A model generated the notes under the pieces. The model was not told the origin of the DNA and did not search any database. It saw only the letters and a list, made by a program, of their open reading frames with translations. A stretch of DNA of 64,000 bases from an uncultured Sunxiuqinia sp. (GTDB lineage Bacteria; Bacteroidota; Bacteroidia; Bacteroidales; Prolixibacteraceae), in contig NZ_OY782777.1 in assembly GCF_963678245.1 (NCBI RefSeq), positions 1 to 64,000 on the forward strand, in the 5' to 3' direction. Numbering within the stretch: the stretch's first letter is position 1; each line of letters starts with the position of its first letter. The translations under genes were made by a program, and so were the position numbers. Positions 18,129 to 27,108 of this stretch are shown here, piece after piece.

Positions 18129-18728
18129 TTACTGTTTGTGGAAAAATTGAAGGAATAGACTCAAGTAAATCTGGTTTTTTGACAGACTTTTCCGTAGAGA
18201 TTTTAGGGCACGATACATATTGGTTCTAGCTGATTCAACCGAGATATTCAGGAGGGTGGCGATTTCTGTATAAGTAAGATCTTGCTCAAATTTCAAAAAA
18301 AGAGCTCGTTGTTGGACTTTGGTAAGTTGGTTGACTGCATTTGATAGCAGATCCAGTTTTTTTTGTTGTATTTCGGAATGGATCAGAGTCTCGTCCGACG
18401 CTGGAGCATGTAAGTGGAGCGTTTGCTCGTGGTTTTGGTTCAGATTTAATAAGCTGATTTTTAGTTTCTGTTTGTGAATGATTCGCCTCAAAGAACGGAA
18501 CAGATAGTACTTGATGGAGTCAGTCGGTCTCAATTGCTCCCGGTACTTGTGTAGGTCCAGAAACAAGTCGTGTATACAATCTTTCACGAAATCGGGATCG
18601 TTGCAAAACTGCATACCAAAGCTATATAGCGCATCGCTATATAGATCGTATAAATCGTAAAAAGCTTTATCATCCCCTTCCCTAAAGCTTTTCCAGAGCA
18701 AATGGTCTTTGTTCGGTTGGTTTTGCAT
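18129..18728 (-). CDS. ECF-type RNA polymerase sigma factor (Bacteroidetes FecI-like)
   Basis: Sigma-70 family factor of 199 aa from the ATG at 18726-18728 (MQNQPNKDHLLW). The longer reading up to 18818 adds 30 hydrophobic residues and passes through a -7 box at 18771, so it is rejected. Region 2 lies around AFYDLYDLYSDALYSFGMQF and DFVKDCIHDLFLDL; region 4 has the HTH LTYTEIATLLNISVESARTNM. Expected to drive transcription of the downstream susCD genes when freed by FecR. Confidence 0.92.
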   Translation of the reverse strand: MQNQPNKDHLLWKSFREGDDKAFYDLYDLYSDALYSFGMQFCNDPDFVKDCIHDLFLDLHKYREQLRPTDSIKYYLFRSLRRIIHKQKLKISLLNLNQNHEQTLHLHAPASDETLIHSEIQQKKLDLLSNAVNQLTKVQQRALFLKFEQDLTYTEIATLLNISVESARTNMYRALKSLRKSLSKNQIYLSLFLQFFHKQ

Positions 18729-18770
18729 ACAGTTCCGTGCCTGGAGGTTTCCTAACATTCTTAAGCGGTT

Positions 18771-18778
18771 CAAAGTTA
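18771..18778 (-). promoter_or_regulatory. Candidate -7 box for the ECF sigma gene
   Basis: Reads TAACTTTG on the minus strand (TAnnTTTG consensus) and ends 42 bp before the chosen ATG. It supports the shorter sigma-factor reading. Confidence 0.4.
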
Positions 18779-19198
18779 GAATTAATTTCGTTAAGAATAG
18801 GTTCACACTGAACATCAAATAGTTTTGATCTTCTTTCTAAGAACTGTTCGCTTTCTTGTAGACGCCAATAATGGCTCGTTCGCTTGCTTCTCCGGGAATG
18901 GTGATTCTGGCGTCAATAGCTCTCCAGCTGCAAAACTGCTAAAGGCTCTGTCCCTGATAAAATTTATTCTTTTCATTGTAGTAATTGGTTTATTAGTGAT
19001 TCAGAAATAAGATTATTGTCTTCAGACTTGATGTGGGTTGAAAACCTGAGAAGTACTTGCTGCCAATAAATTTAGTCCATTTTGAGGTTGTCCATTCCAT
19101 ATATCGTCCGCTTATCGCAGAGTTTCGCATGGGATGATAAAAATTTCACTCTTTCAAAGTTATCTGGTCTGTTTTTTCCGTCTTCAACAGAAGTTTTA
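18779..19198. other. Divergent intergenic region, no convincing gene
   Basis: The gap between the ECF sigma gene and the oxidoreductase operon is about 500 bp. The only plus-strand reading (18825-19010, from TTG) has no ribosome-binding context or recognisable family and is treated as chance. The region presumably holds the control sites of both divergent units; only the two -7 boxes at its edges were identified. Confidence 0.5.
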
Positions 19199-19206
19199 TA
19201 CATTTG
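19199..19206 (+). promoter_or_regulatory. Candidate -7 box for the oxidoreductase operon
   Basis: TACATTTG matches TAnnTTTG and ends 29 bp before the ATG at 19236. No clear -33 TTTG is present at the usual distance. Confidence 0.45.
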
Positions 19207-19235
19207 GAAATTACTAAATCAATAAACCAAATACT

Positions 19236-20390
19236 ATGAGTAGGAAACTTCGCATGGGCATGATTGGCGGTGGAGTTGGTGCCTTTATTGGAGCGATTCA
19301 CCGAATTGCCGCGATCATGGATAACCAGATTGAACTGGTCTGTGGATGTTTTAGTAGTAATCCTGAAAATTCCCTCAATTCCGGCAAGTCTTATTTTTTA
19401 CCCGAAAATCGAATCTATTCTTCTTATCACCAAATGCTTGAGTTGGAAGCTCAATTGCCGGAAGGTGAGCGAATGGATCTTGTGGTTATTGTGACGCCGA
19501 ACCATGTCCATTTTGATCCGGCGATGCTGGCAATGGAACATGGCTTTCATGTGGTGATGGATAAGCCAATTACCTTGTCTTTGGATGAAGCACTTCAACT
19601 TAAAAAGAAACAGCAGGAAACCGGTTTGGAATTGGCTTTAACCCATACTTATTCTGGTTACCCGGCGGTAAAGGAAGCTAAGATGCGCGTTGCCCGAGGT
19701 GACTTCGGGAAGATCCGCCGCATATATGTCGAATATCCACAAGGATGGCTTTCAGCAAAAGAAGAGGATGGCAACAAGCAAGCTGAGTGGCGAACCGATC
19801 CTAAGCGTTCAGGAAAAGCAGGCTGCATAGGTGATATTGGTACACATGCCCATCAATTGGCTGAATACATTTCGGGATTGAAAACCACTGAGATTTGTGC
19901 CGAGTTAAATACGTTTGTTCCCGGGCGTTTGTTGGATGACGACGGTGCTGCACTATTGCGTTTTAATAACGGAGCACGTGGAGTGCTAATGGCTTCGCAG
20001 ATTGCAGCCGGTGAAGAGAATAACGTCAAAATACGAGTGTATGGCGAAAAAGGCGGGTTGGAGTGGCAACAGCATGAACCAAACACCTTGTGGGTGAAAT
20101 GGGCTGATCGTCCAACCGAGATGGTGCGGGTTGGAACCGGACAGATGGGCGAATGGGCGCAACACAACACGCGCACGCCCGGCGGACACCCCGAAGGTTA
20201 CCTGGAAGCATTCGCCAATATTTACCGGAACTTTGCGTTATCCGTTCAAGCGAAGATGAATGGGGAACAACCCACTTCAGAAATGCTTGATTTTCCGAGT
20301 GTGGAAGATGGGATACGCGGCATGCAGTTTATCGATACTATGGTAAAATCCGGATACAACGATTCGGTAAAGTGGGTGAAATTTGGGTAG
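19236..20390 (+). CDS. Gfo/Idh/MocA family oxidoreductase (cytoplasmic)
   Basis: NAD(P)-dependent sugar or inositol-type dehydrogenase of 384 aa. An N-terminal Rossmann fold has [10 protein letters not shown] at residues 7-16, the family Lys in DKP is Lys110, and the [14 protein letters not shown] stretch supplies the conserved His of the catalytic site. There is no signal peptide, so it acts in the cytoplasm. It heads a three-gene unit with a TIM-barrel isomerase and a Tat-exported relative, divergent from the ECF/SusCD genes. Substrate cannot be assigned. Confidence 0.9.
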   Translation: MSRKLRMGMIGGGVGAFIGAIHRIAAIMDNQIELVCGCFSSNPENSLNSGKSYFLPENRIYSSYHQMLELEAQLPEGERMDLVVIVTPNHVHFDPAMLAMEHGFHVVMDKPITLSLDEALQLKKKQQETGLELALTHTYSGYPAVKEAKMRVARGDFGKIRRIYVEYPQGWLSAKEEDGNKQAEWRTDPKRSGKAGCIGDIGTHAHQLAEYISGLKTTEICAELNTFVPGRLLDDDGAALLRFNNGARGVLMASQIAAGEENNVKIRVYGEKGGLEWQQHEPNTLWVKWADRPTEMVRVGTGQMGEWAQHNTRTPGGHPEGYLEAFANIYRNFALSVQAKMNGEQPTSEMLDFPSVEDGIRGMQFIDTMVKSGYNDSVKWVKFG

Positions 20391-20500
20391 TAATGCTGAA
20401 TGTGGGAAGAAGGAAGTTCGGTAGTAGTGCGCGTCGATTTAACTGAATAAGAGACCATTTAACGAATAAAGCAATTAGAAACATTAATACATAATAAACG

Positions 20501-21499
20501 ATGGGTGGTAGACCAGTAACATTATTCACCGGACAGTGGGCCGATTTAACTATTGAAACCATGTGTCAAAAAGCAAAGGACTTTGGATACGATGGCTTGG
20601 AGCTTTGTTGTTGGGGCGATCATATGGAAATTGACAAAGCCGATCAGAAATATTGCAATGACCGTATTGCCTTGTTGAAAAAGTATGATTTGAATTTGTA
20701 CGCTATCTCAAATCATCTGGTCGGGCAGTGTGTTTGCGATCAGATTGATGAGCGCCATAAAAGTATTTTGCCGGACTACATATGGGGAGACGGCGACCCT
20801 GAGGGTGTTCGTCAACGGGCAGCAGCCGAAATGATTAACACGGGCAAAGTTGCCAAACAACTAGGTTTAGATACCGTAGTTGGTTTTACCGGAAGTTCCA
20901 TTTGGCATCTGTTGTATGCTTTTCCACCCGGATCGCAGGAAACGATTGATAAAGGATATGAAGATTTTGCCAGGCGATGGAAACCCATTCTGGATGAATA
21001 CGAGAAGATGGGTGTAAAATTTGCCTTGGAAGTTCATCCTACCGAAATTGCTTTTGATATTGAATCGGCCAAACGCGCTTTAAAAACATTGGACAACCAT
21101 CCTGCTTTTGGCTTCAACTACGACCCAAGCCATTTAGGGTATCAGCATGTCGATTATGTCCGGTTTATATACGAGTTTGCCGATCGTATTTTCCATGTTC
21201 ATATGAAAGATGTGTATTGGAGTGATGTCCCAACGACAGTGGGTGTCTTTGGCGGACATGTACCTTTTGGAGATAATCGCCGATACTGGAATTTCCGCAG
21301 TCTGGGGCGAGGCAATATTAATTTTGAAAATATTATGCGTGCATTGAATGATATTCAATATACCGGACCGCTTTCAGTGGAATGGGAAGATAGCGGGATG
21401 AACCGGGAAGCCGGAGCTGCTGAGTCGTGTGAGTTTGTCCGCTATAGCGATTTTGATCCATCGGATATCGCTTTTGACGATGCCATGCAAAGTGAATGA
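20501..21499 (+). CDS. Sugar phosphate isomerase/epimerase family TIM-barrel protein
   Basis: Xylose-isomerase-like TIM barrel (AP endonuclease 2 superfamily) of 332 aa, cytoplasmic. Probable metal-binding residues lie in the strand ends LEVHPTE, NYDPSH, HVHMKD and VEWED, the usual order for this family. Members isomerise or epimerise keto-sugars and inosose intermediates, which fits its place between two Gfo/Idh/MocA dehydrogenases. The gap to the upstream gene is 110 bp and to the downstream gene 23 bp. Confidence 0.88.
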   Translation: MGGRPVTLFTGQWADLTIETMCQKAKDFGYDGLELCCWGDHMEIDKADQKYCNDRIALLKKYDLNLYAISNHLVGQCVCDQIDERHKSILPDYIWGDGDPEGVRQRAAAEMINTGKVAKQLGLDTVVGFTGSSIWHLLYAFPPGSQETIDKGYEDFARRWKPILDEYEKMGVKFALEVHPTEIAFDIESAKRALKTLDNHPAFGFNYDPSHLGYQHVDYVRFIYEFADRIFHVHMKDVYWSDVPTTVGVFGGHVPFGDNRRYWNFRSLGRGNINFENIMRALNDIQYTGPLSVEWEDSGMNREAGAAESCEFVRYSDFDPSDIAFDDAMQSE

Positions 21500-21522
21500 C
21501 CTACCAACTAATTTAAGTATAA

Positions 21523-22833
21523 ATGACAACTAGAAGATCTTTTATTAAAAGTACTACAACGGCAACTGCAGCAGTGGGGTTGGCTGCATCAATGCCGGCG
21601 GCAATGACAGCCTGTGCTCCTAAAATTGTTCGATGCGGACTGATTGGAGCCAAAGGCATGGGATTTGCCGATTTGAAAGCCTTTTTAGGGCAGCCGGACA
21701 CTGAGTGTGTCGCGATTTGTGATGTCGATCAGCGGGTACTGGATGCGCGCATATCAGACACTGAAAAGCTTCAGGGCAAGAAACCAAAAGCTTACAACGA
21801 TTACCGCCAGCTAATTGCTGACCCGGAAGTAGATGCCGTCATTATCGGAACGCCCGATCATTGGCACTGCCTGCCTTTTGTTGAAGCTTGTAAGGCAGGG
21901 AAAGCTGTTTATTGTGAGAAACCGTTGGGGAACACCATCGAAGAAATCAATATCATGGAAGCCGCTGCCAACAAGTACAACACCGTCGTTCAAATTGGGC
22001 AGTGGCAACGAAGCGATCCTCATTGGCGCGATGCTGTCGATTTTGTTAAGTCCGGGAAATTAGGCAAAATCAGGACAGTCAGAACTTGGTCTTATCAGGG
22101 CTGGATGGGGTCTGTTCCGGTTAAGCCAGATCGTGAAGCGCCCGAGGGTGTTGACTATAATTTTTGGTTAGGACCTGCAAAAGAACGTCCGTTCAACCCT
22201 AATCGCTTTCATTTCGACTTCCGCTGGTTTTGGGATTATGCCGGCGGATTGATGACTGATTGGGGGGTACATATTATTGACTACGGTCTTTTTGGTATGC
22301 AGGTGAAGGCACCGAAGTCTGTTATGGCAATGGGGGGTAAGTTTGCCTATCCTGAAGATGCTGCAGAAACACCGGACACCTTGCAGGCAATTTATGAATT
22401 TGAAGACTTTACCATGTTGTGGGATCACGGTATTGGGATTGATGGAGGTTATTATGGCCGCACACATGGTGTTGGTTTTGTTGGAAATAATGGCACGCTA
22501 GTGGTCGATCGAGGTGGATGGGAAGTCATTCCTGAGCGTAAAAATAATGAAGATATGATGGAGCGTGTTGAACTCCAAAAAGGGACAGGAAAAGGGCTTG
22601 AATACCACATGGAAAATTTTTTGGGTGGTGTTCGTGACAACAGGCGTGATTTGAATTGTAGCATTGATATTGCTGCGAATACTGCCCGGGTAGCTCATTT
22701 GGGAAATATCGCATTAAAAACCGGACGACGATTGTATTGGGATAGCGAAAAAAGCCAGTTTCTCAACGATGATGAGGCCAATCAACATCTGGTTCCAAGT
22801 TATCGAAGTCCTTGGGAGTTACCAACAGTGTAA
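21523..22833 (+). CDS. Gfo/Idh/MocA family oxidoreductase with Tat signal
   Basis: Second Gfo/Idh/MocA dehydrogenase, 436 aa, with an N-terminal twin-arginine signal (TTRRSFIK, then an Ala/Thr-rich hydrophobic stretch to MTACAP). The MTAC could also act as a lipobox. A Rossmann motif follows (GLIGAKGMGFADL), with the EKP lysine at Lys133. Tat export lets the protein fold with its nucleotide before crossing the membrane, as known for periplasmic glucose-fructose oxidoreductase. It therefore probably acts on sugars in the periplasm, upstream of its two cytoplasmic neighbours. A terminator follows at 22894. Confidence 0.9.
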   Translation: MTTRRSFIKSTTTATAAVGLAASMPAAMTACAPKIVRCGLIGAKGMGFADLKAFLGQPDTECVAICDVDQRVLDARISDTEKLQGKKPKAYNDYRQLIADPEVDAVIIGTPDHWHCLPFVEACKAGKAVYCEKPLGNTIEEINIMEAAANKYNTVVQIGQWQRSDPHWRDAVDFVKSGKLGKIRTVRTWSYQGWMGSVPVKPDREAPEGVDYNFWLGPAKERPFNPNRFHFDFRWFWDYAGGLMTDWGVHIIDYGLFGMQVKAPKSVMAMGGKFAYPEDAAETPDTLQAIYEFEDFTMLWDHGIGIDGGYYGRTHGVGFVGNNGTLVVDRGGWEVIPERKNNEDMMERVELQKGTGKGLEYHMENFLGGVRDNRRDLNCSIDIAANTARVAHLGNIALKTGRRLYWDSEKSQFLNDDEANQHLVPSYRSPWELPTV

Positions 22834-22893
22834 TTGATTTTGTCAGAACAAATCTGATGGAGATTTAATTGGCGAGATATTTCTTGAAAAAGT

Positions 22894-22928
22894 AAAAACT
22901 CCTGAGCACGTTACTCAGGAGTTTTTTT
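22894..22928 (+). terminator. Terminator of the oxidoreductase operon
   Basis: The stem ACTCCTGAG/CTCAGGAGT (22898-22906 with 22914-22922) has a 7-nt loop and is followed by a run of T. The A-run ahead of it extends the pairing. Confidence 0.88.
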
Positions 22929-23132
22929 CTGGTCTTTCTAAACTAAAAATCTCATTGTTTAATTGTTCCCACATCTTTGTGGGGTATATGTTGTTTTTGT
23001 GGCTGAAATGAGTATTACAATATTTATGCCATTTCATGCTTTTGCCGATGTTTTATTTTCAGTTTTTTTGCGGATAATCGATCAACTTTTCATTCTTATT
23101 GCTGCGGAAGTGCAGTTTGTGGCAATAAGTGA

Positions 23133-23873
23133 CTAGTTTAGCACCAGCTTGGCCAGCTCAACCGAAATCTGACTAATGTTTTCAAAGAGAAAATTTGTAA
23201 ACGAATCGTGTGCCTCTTCGTCTGCTTTGTCTGATATCACGCGAATTACCGTACACGGAATGTTGTAATCTGCTCCAACCTGTGCGATTGCCGCTCCTTC
23301 CATCTCGGTACATAAAATCTGCGGAAAGCGTTCGCTAATCTTCATTTTACCATCTTTCGATGCTATAAATTGATCGCCGGTACCAATAGCACCCACATAA
23401 ACCGTTGGATTGTAGGTGGAGCTAATAGAGGGATAGTCTCCTTTTTTCAAATTGAGAAGGAATTTATCAACAGCCTCAGAGGCTTTCTTTTCAGAGTCGG
23501 ACATTACTTTAAAGCTAAACTCTTTCCAAAAGGGAGATTGAACATTTGGGAATCCATCAAGCCTGGTCAAGTCAACATCGTGTTGAATTAGTTGATTGGC
23601 GATTACAATATCTCCAATATTCAGATGAGCTTGAATAGAACCCGCCAAGCCAATAAAAACCAGTTGATCCACTTTGTAATGGTTTATAAGTGTCGTGGCA
23701 GTGGTTGCTGCGGCAACTTTTCCCCAGCCCGACAGGCACATCACCACTTCTTTGTCATGAATAGTGCCTGAATAAAATTCCCTCGACCCGAATTGCTCCG
23801 ATTTTAAGTCTTTAATGTCTTTTTTTAAGAGGAGGATCTCCTCATGCATAGCTCCAATTATTCCGGTTTTCAT
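23133..23873 (-). CDS. mtnN: 5'-methylthioadenosine/S-adenosylhomocysteine nucleosidase
   Basis: Cytoplasmic nucleosidase of 246 aa that cleaves adenine from methylthioadenosine and S-adenosylhomocysteine in methionine salvage. Start set at the ATG at 23871-23873 (MKTGIIGAMHEEI); the longer ORF adds 22 residues not found in the family. Active-site features are Glu11/Glu12 in GAMHEE, the TEMEGAAIAQV segment and the catalytic Asp in ISDKAD. It is divergent from the regulator of the beta-glucan locus, 93 bp away, and is probably unrelated to it. Confidence 0.93.
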   Translation of the reverse strand: MKTGIIGAMHEEILLLKKDIKDLKSEQFGSREFYSGTIHDKEVVMCLSGWGKVAAATTATTLINHYKVDQLVFIGLAGSIQAHLNIGDIVIANQLIQHDVDLTRLDGFPNVQSPFWKEFSFKVMSDSEKKASEAVDKFLLNLKKGDYPSISSTYNPTVYVGAIGTGDQFIASKDGKMKISERFPQILCTEMEGAAIAQVGADYNIPCTVIRVISDKADEEAHDSFTNFLFENISQISVELAKLVLN

Positions 23874-23966
23874 AATTATCAATTCAAAATTTTGGTAAAA
23901 ATAGTAGTCTGTTAGGTTATAAAACATTACCAATGGCAAAAAAATCGTTTTTACTATATTTGTTTT

Positions 23967-26873
23967 ATGCGCTTAGTTCAGTTTAAATACTTTTTTCTTG
24001 TGGTATCGCTTTTTATGAGCATACTCTCCTACGGCCAATTAAAAGATATTGGGGTCCCTGATATTCGAAATTTTACAAAACAGTCCTATGAGGCAGGAAC
24101 GCAGAATTGGCAAGTAGAAAAAGGGAAAAACGATTTCATCTATTTTGCCAATAACGACGGCTTGTTGGAGTTTGATGGTAATCACTGGCAATTGTATGAT
24201 TTGCCGAATCAATCCATTGTTCGGTCACTTGCTATTGACGAAAATGGACGCATTTATTTGGGGCAGCAAAACGATTTTGGTTATATGGAGCCTGGAGTTG
24301 ATGGAAAACTTCGATACCATTCCTTATTGGAGCTAGTGCCAGCTGAAGCCCGTAATTTTGAAGAAGTATGGCGCATTCACCTCACAAGTTTTGGTGTTGT
24401 ATTTCAATCCTATACTTATCTTTTTATTTATCGGAATGAACAGATGTCAATGGTTGAATTGCCAAATCGACTTCGATTTTCGTTTTACGTCAATGGTCAA
24501 TTATGGGTTCAAGATGAGCTTGAAGGAATAAGGGAGTATCGGCAAGGACATTTTTTTGATCTTCCCGGACTTGAATTGTTGAAGGATAAAGAAGTCTGGA
24601 CCATCTTGCCTATTTTTAATAACCGCCTTTTGATTGGAACTGCAAATCATGGTGTTTTTACTTATGATGGTGCAAAGCTTGTGCCCTGGACAGGGGATGC
24701 CAATCAGTTCTTAAAGTCTAACCAAATCTTTTCGGCTACTCGTTTCATGGACGCATACTACGCATTTGGAACCATACAAAATGGATTGTTGATTACTGAT
24801 GAAACCGGAACGATAATCCAACATATCAATAAGAAAAAAGGCCTCCAGAATAATACAATCCTCAGTGTTGGTACGGATCAGGATAGAAATCTTTGGCTAG
24901 GACTTGATAACGGGATTGACTACGTTGATGTTAGTTCGCCTTTTACCTTTATATATGATGAGGAAGGACTTGGAGCTACGTACACAACGTTAGTTTATGA
25001 GGGTAAGTTATATGTTGGAACCAATCATGGTCTTTTCGTAAAAGATTGGCCGGAAGAAGTTGATCTAAACCCAGAGGGGTTTAGGTTAATTCCAAATACG
25101 GTGGGGCAGGTTTGGTGTCTGGAGGTTTATCAGGAGGTGATTTTATGTGGACATAATAATGGGACTTATGTTATTGAGGGAGAACAAGCGAAACTAGTGT
25201 CAAATGTAAATGGGGCCTGGACATTCCTCGAACTGAAGGATCAGGATAATTATTTGATTGGTGGAAATTACAATGGCCTGACTCTTTTCAAAAAGGACAA
25301 TGATCATCAATCGTGGGAACTAGTTGATCAAATTAAAGGGTTTTCAGAATCATCGAAATTAATTGAGCAGGACAAAAATGGTGATATCTGGATGAGTCAC
25401 GGGTTTAAAGGCGTCTTTCGTATTCGCTTGAGCCAGCAGCTAGACAGTGTTGTTCATTACGACTTTTTTAATTCAAATGATGGTTTTCCTTCAAATATTT
25501 ATTTAAACTTGATGACGGTTGATGATGATATTGTTTTCACCTCACCTAATGGTATTTACGAGTACGATGCGGCTCTAAATCGATTTGAGCGATCGGAATA
25601 TTACAACAGCATTTTCAAAGAGCAGAAAGACATCGATTACATTAAGCAAGATCAGTTTGGAAATATCTGGTTTGTGGGAGGAACTGTCCCTGGTGTTTTA
25701 AGGTTTCAGGAAGATGGTACTTATAATAAAGTAATCGGTCCTTTTGAGAAGTTATCGGGACATATTATCTCTGGATTTCAACATATTGAGATTGTTGATC
25801 GCCAGAATACATTTATTACGCTTGTTGATGGTTTGGCACATTACAGGCCAAGTTACCAGGCAAATCAAGAAGAAATATTTAATGTTTTTATTCGAGATGT
25901 TACCAATTTGCATAGTGGTAAAACGTTTAATCCTTCGCTGATGTCAACTGATATTTCTGAGGATTCACTGATATTTCAGTATAAAGGCAATAATCTGGAA
26001 TTTACATATTCTTGTCCCGATTACAATAGCTTTAACAATACAGAGTTTAGTTATTTTCTTGAAAACTATAGCAACGAGTGGTCAGAGTGGTCAGAAGAGT
26101 CGAGTTGTGAGTTTATGAATTTACGCGAGGGAGACTATGTTTTTAAAGTGAAAGCAATGGATCCTTTTCGATTGGAAACCGAAACTGCCAGCTTTGCATT
26201 TTATATTAAGCCTCCGTGGTATCGATCAATAGTTGCATTTACCTTTTATACCATGTTTGGACTTGGCCTAATTGGGCTTGCAATTTGGTATATGTACTAC
26301 CGAATGCGGATTTCGAAACGGAAAGAACGTTTAAAAAACCTTCAGGAACACCGGAAGCAATTGCAAGAATATCAGCGTGAGGCATTAATTTCTGAAAAGG
26401 AAATTGTCAAACTTCGTAATGAGAAGCTTCGCGGAAAAATGAGACACCTGGACAAGGAATTGGCTAATCAAACTATGAGTCTTGTTCAGAAAAATAAATT
26501 CATGGCAAGGTTGAAAAAGGAACTGAAAGGTTTGCAAAACCAAGCTGAGGATAGTGCTATAAAATCGAAGGTTAGCATGATCATTAACCGAATTGATAAG
26601 GAGTTCGATAATAAAAAGCAACTTGAACTGTTTGAAACCTACTTTGACGAAGTACACGAAGATTTTTTTAACCGCCTCAATGAAAGATATCCCACATTAA
26701 CTCCACGTGAGCAAAAGCTGTGTGCTTACATTAAAATGAATATTCCTACAAAGGAAATTGCTGCCCTGCAAAACATTTCTACTCGTGGAATAGAAATCAG
26801 CCGTTATCGTTTACGGAAAAAGTTAGATTTAGATCGAGAAACCAATTTAGGAGCGTTTATTTCCAATATTTAA
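23967..26873 (+). CDS. Membrane-spanning propeller/Y_Y_Y/HTH transcription regulator
   Basis: Regulator of 968 aa, probably sensing glucan fragments in the periplasm and controlling the adjacent locus. Order: signal peptide (1-23, ending SYGQ), two-bladed Reg_prop-type beta-propeller region (about 30-640, repeated patterns such as DENGRIYLG and DQDRNLWLGLDNGI), Y_Y_Y domain (about 668-745), one transmembrane helix (about 752-775), coiled coil (about 783-880), and a LuxR-like HTH (from about 907: LTPREQKLCAYI...TKEIAALQNIS). No histidine-kinase or receiver domain is present, so it differs from hybrid HTCS regulators. It lies 235 bp upstream of susC. Confidence 0.88.
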   Translation: MRLVQFKYFFLVVSLFMSILSYGQLKDIGVPDIRNFTKQSYEAGTQNWQVEKGKNDFIYFANNDGLLEFDGNHWQLYDLPNQSIVRSLAIDENGRIYLGQQNDFGYMEPGVDGKLRYHSLLELVPAEARNFEEVWRIHLTSFGVVFQSYTYLFIYRNEQMSMVELPNRLRFSFYVNGQLWVQDELEGIREYRQGHFFDLPGLELLKDKEVWTILPIFNNRLLIGTANHGVFTYDGAKLVPWTGDANQFLKSNQIFSATRFMDAYYAFGTIQNGLLITDETGTIIQHINKKKGLQNNTILSVGTDQDRNLWLGLDNGIDYVDVSSPFTFIYDEEGLGATYTTLVYEGKLYVGTNHGLFVKDWPEEVDLNPEGFRLIPNTVGQVWCLEVYQEVILCGHNNGTYVIEGEQAKLVSNVNGAWTFLELKDQDNYLIGGNYNGLTLFKKDNDHQSWELVDQIKGFSESSKLIEQDKNGDIWMSHGFKGVFRIRLSQQLDSVVHYDFFNSNDGFPSNIYLNLMTVDDDIVFTSPNGIYEYDAALNRFERSEYYNSIFKEQKDIDYIKQDQFGNIWFVGGTVPGVLRFQEDGTYNKVIGPFEKLSGHIISGFQHIEIVDRQNTFITLVDGLAHYRPSYQANQEEIFNVFIRDVTNLHSGKTFNPSLMSTDISEDSLIFQYKGNNLEFTYSCPDYNSFNNTEFSYFLENYSNEWSEWSEESSCEFMNLREGDYVFKVKAMDPFRLETETASFAFYIKPPWYRSIVAFTFYTMFGLGLIGLAIWYMYYRMRISKRKERLKNLQEHRKQLQEYQREALISEKEIVKLRNEKLRGKMRHLDKELANQTMSLVQKNKFMARLKKELKGLQNQAEDSAIKSKVSMIINRIDKEFDNKKQLELFETYFDEVHEDFFNRLNERYPTLTPREQKLCAYIKMNIPTKEIAALQNISTRGIEISRYRLRKKLDLDRETNLGAFISNI

Positions 26874-26967
26874 CCATCCTGTTGTATAACATATTGTTTC
26901 GTGATGTATCTGAAAACACCATTTTGTTTTTTTTAATATGCTGTTATATAGTATTTTAAGATTCAAG

Positions 26968-27014
26968 TGTAGTATTTTTGTTGTGGTATGAAATACCTTT
27001 GTGTAGTATTATTG
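26968..27014 (+). promoter_or_regulatory. susC promoter region with flanking direct repeats
   Basis: A -7 box TACCTTTG lies at 26994-27001, about 107 bp before the susC ATG. It is flanked by two copies of TGTAGTATTnTTG (26968-26980 and 27002-27014, one mismatch, 34 bp apart) and overlaps a small palindrome GGTAT-GAA-ATACC (26985-26997). The repeats are a candidate binding site for the upstream HTH regulator; this is an inference from position. Confidence 0.45.
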
Positions 27015-27108
27015 AAGTACATAATGTTTTGGCTGTCCTGTTTGCGAAATACATATTTGACTCAAAATTAATTTGTGGAAAGATTATTTGCTACTTAAAA
27101 CTTAACGC

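Noticed and set aside
18825-19010. Possible 61-aa membrane peptide in the sigma/oxidoreductase gap
   Set aside because: It needs a TTG start, has no visible promoter or ribosome-binding site, and only its last third is hydrophobic; chance is more likely.
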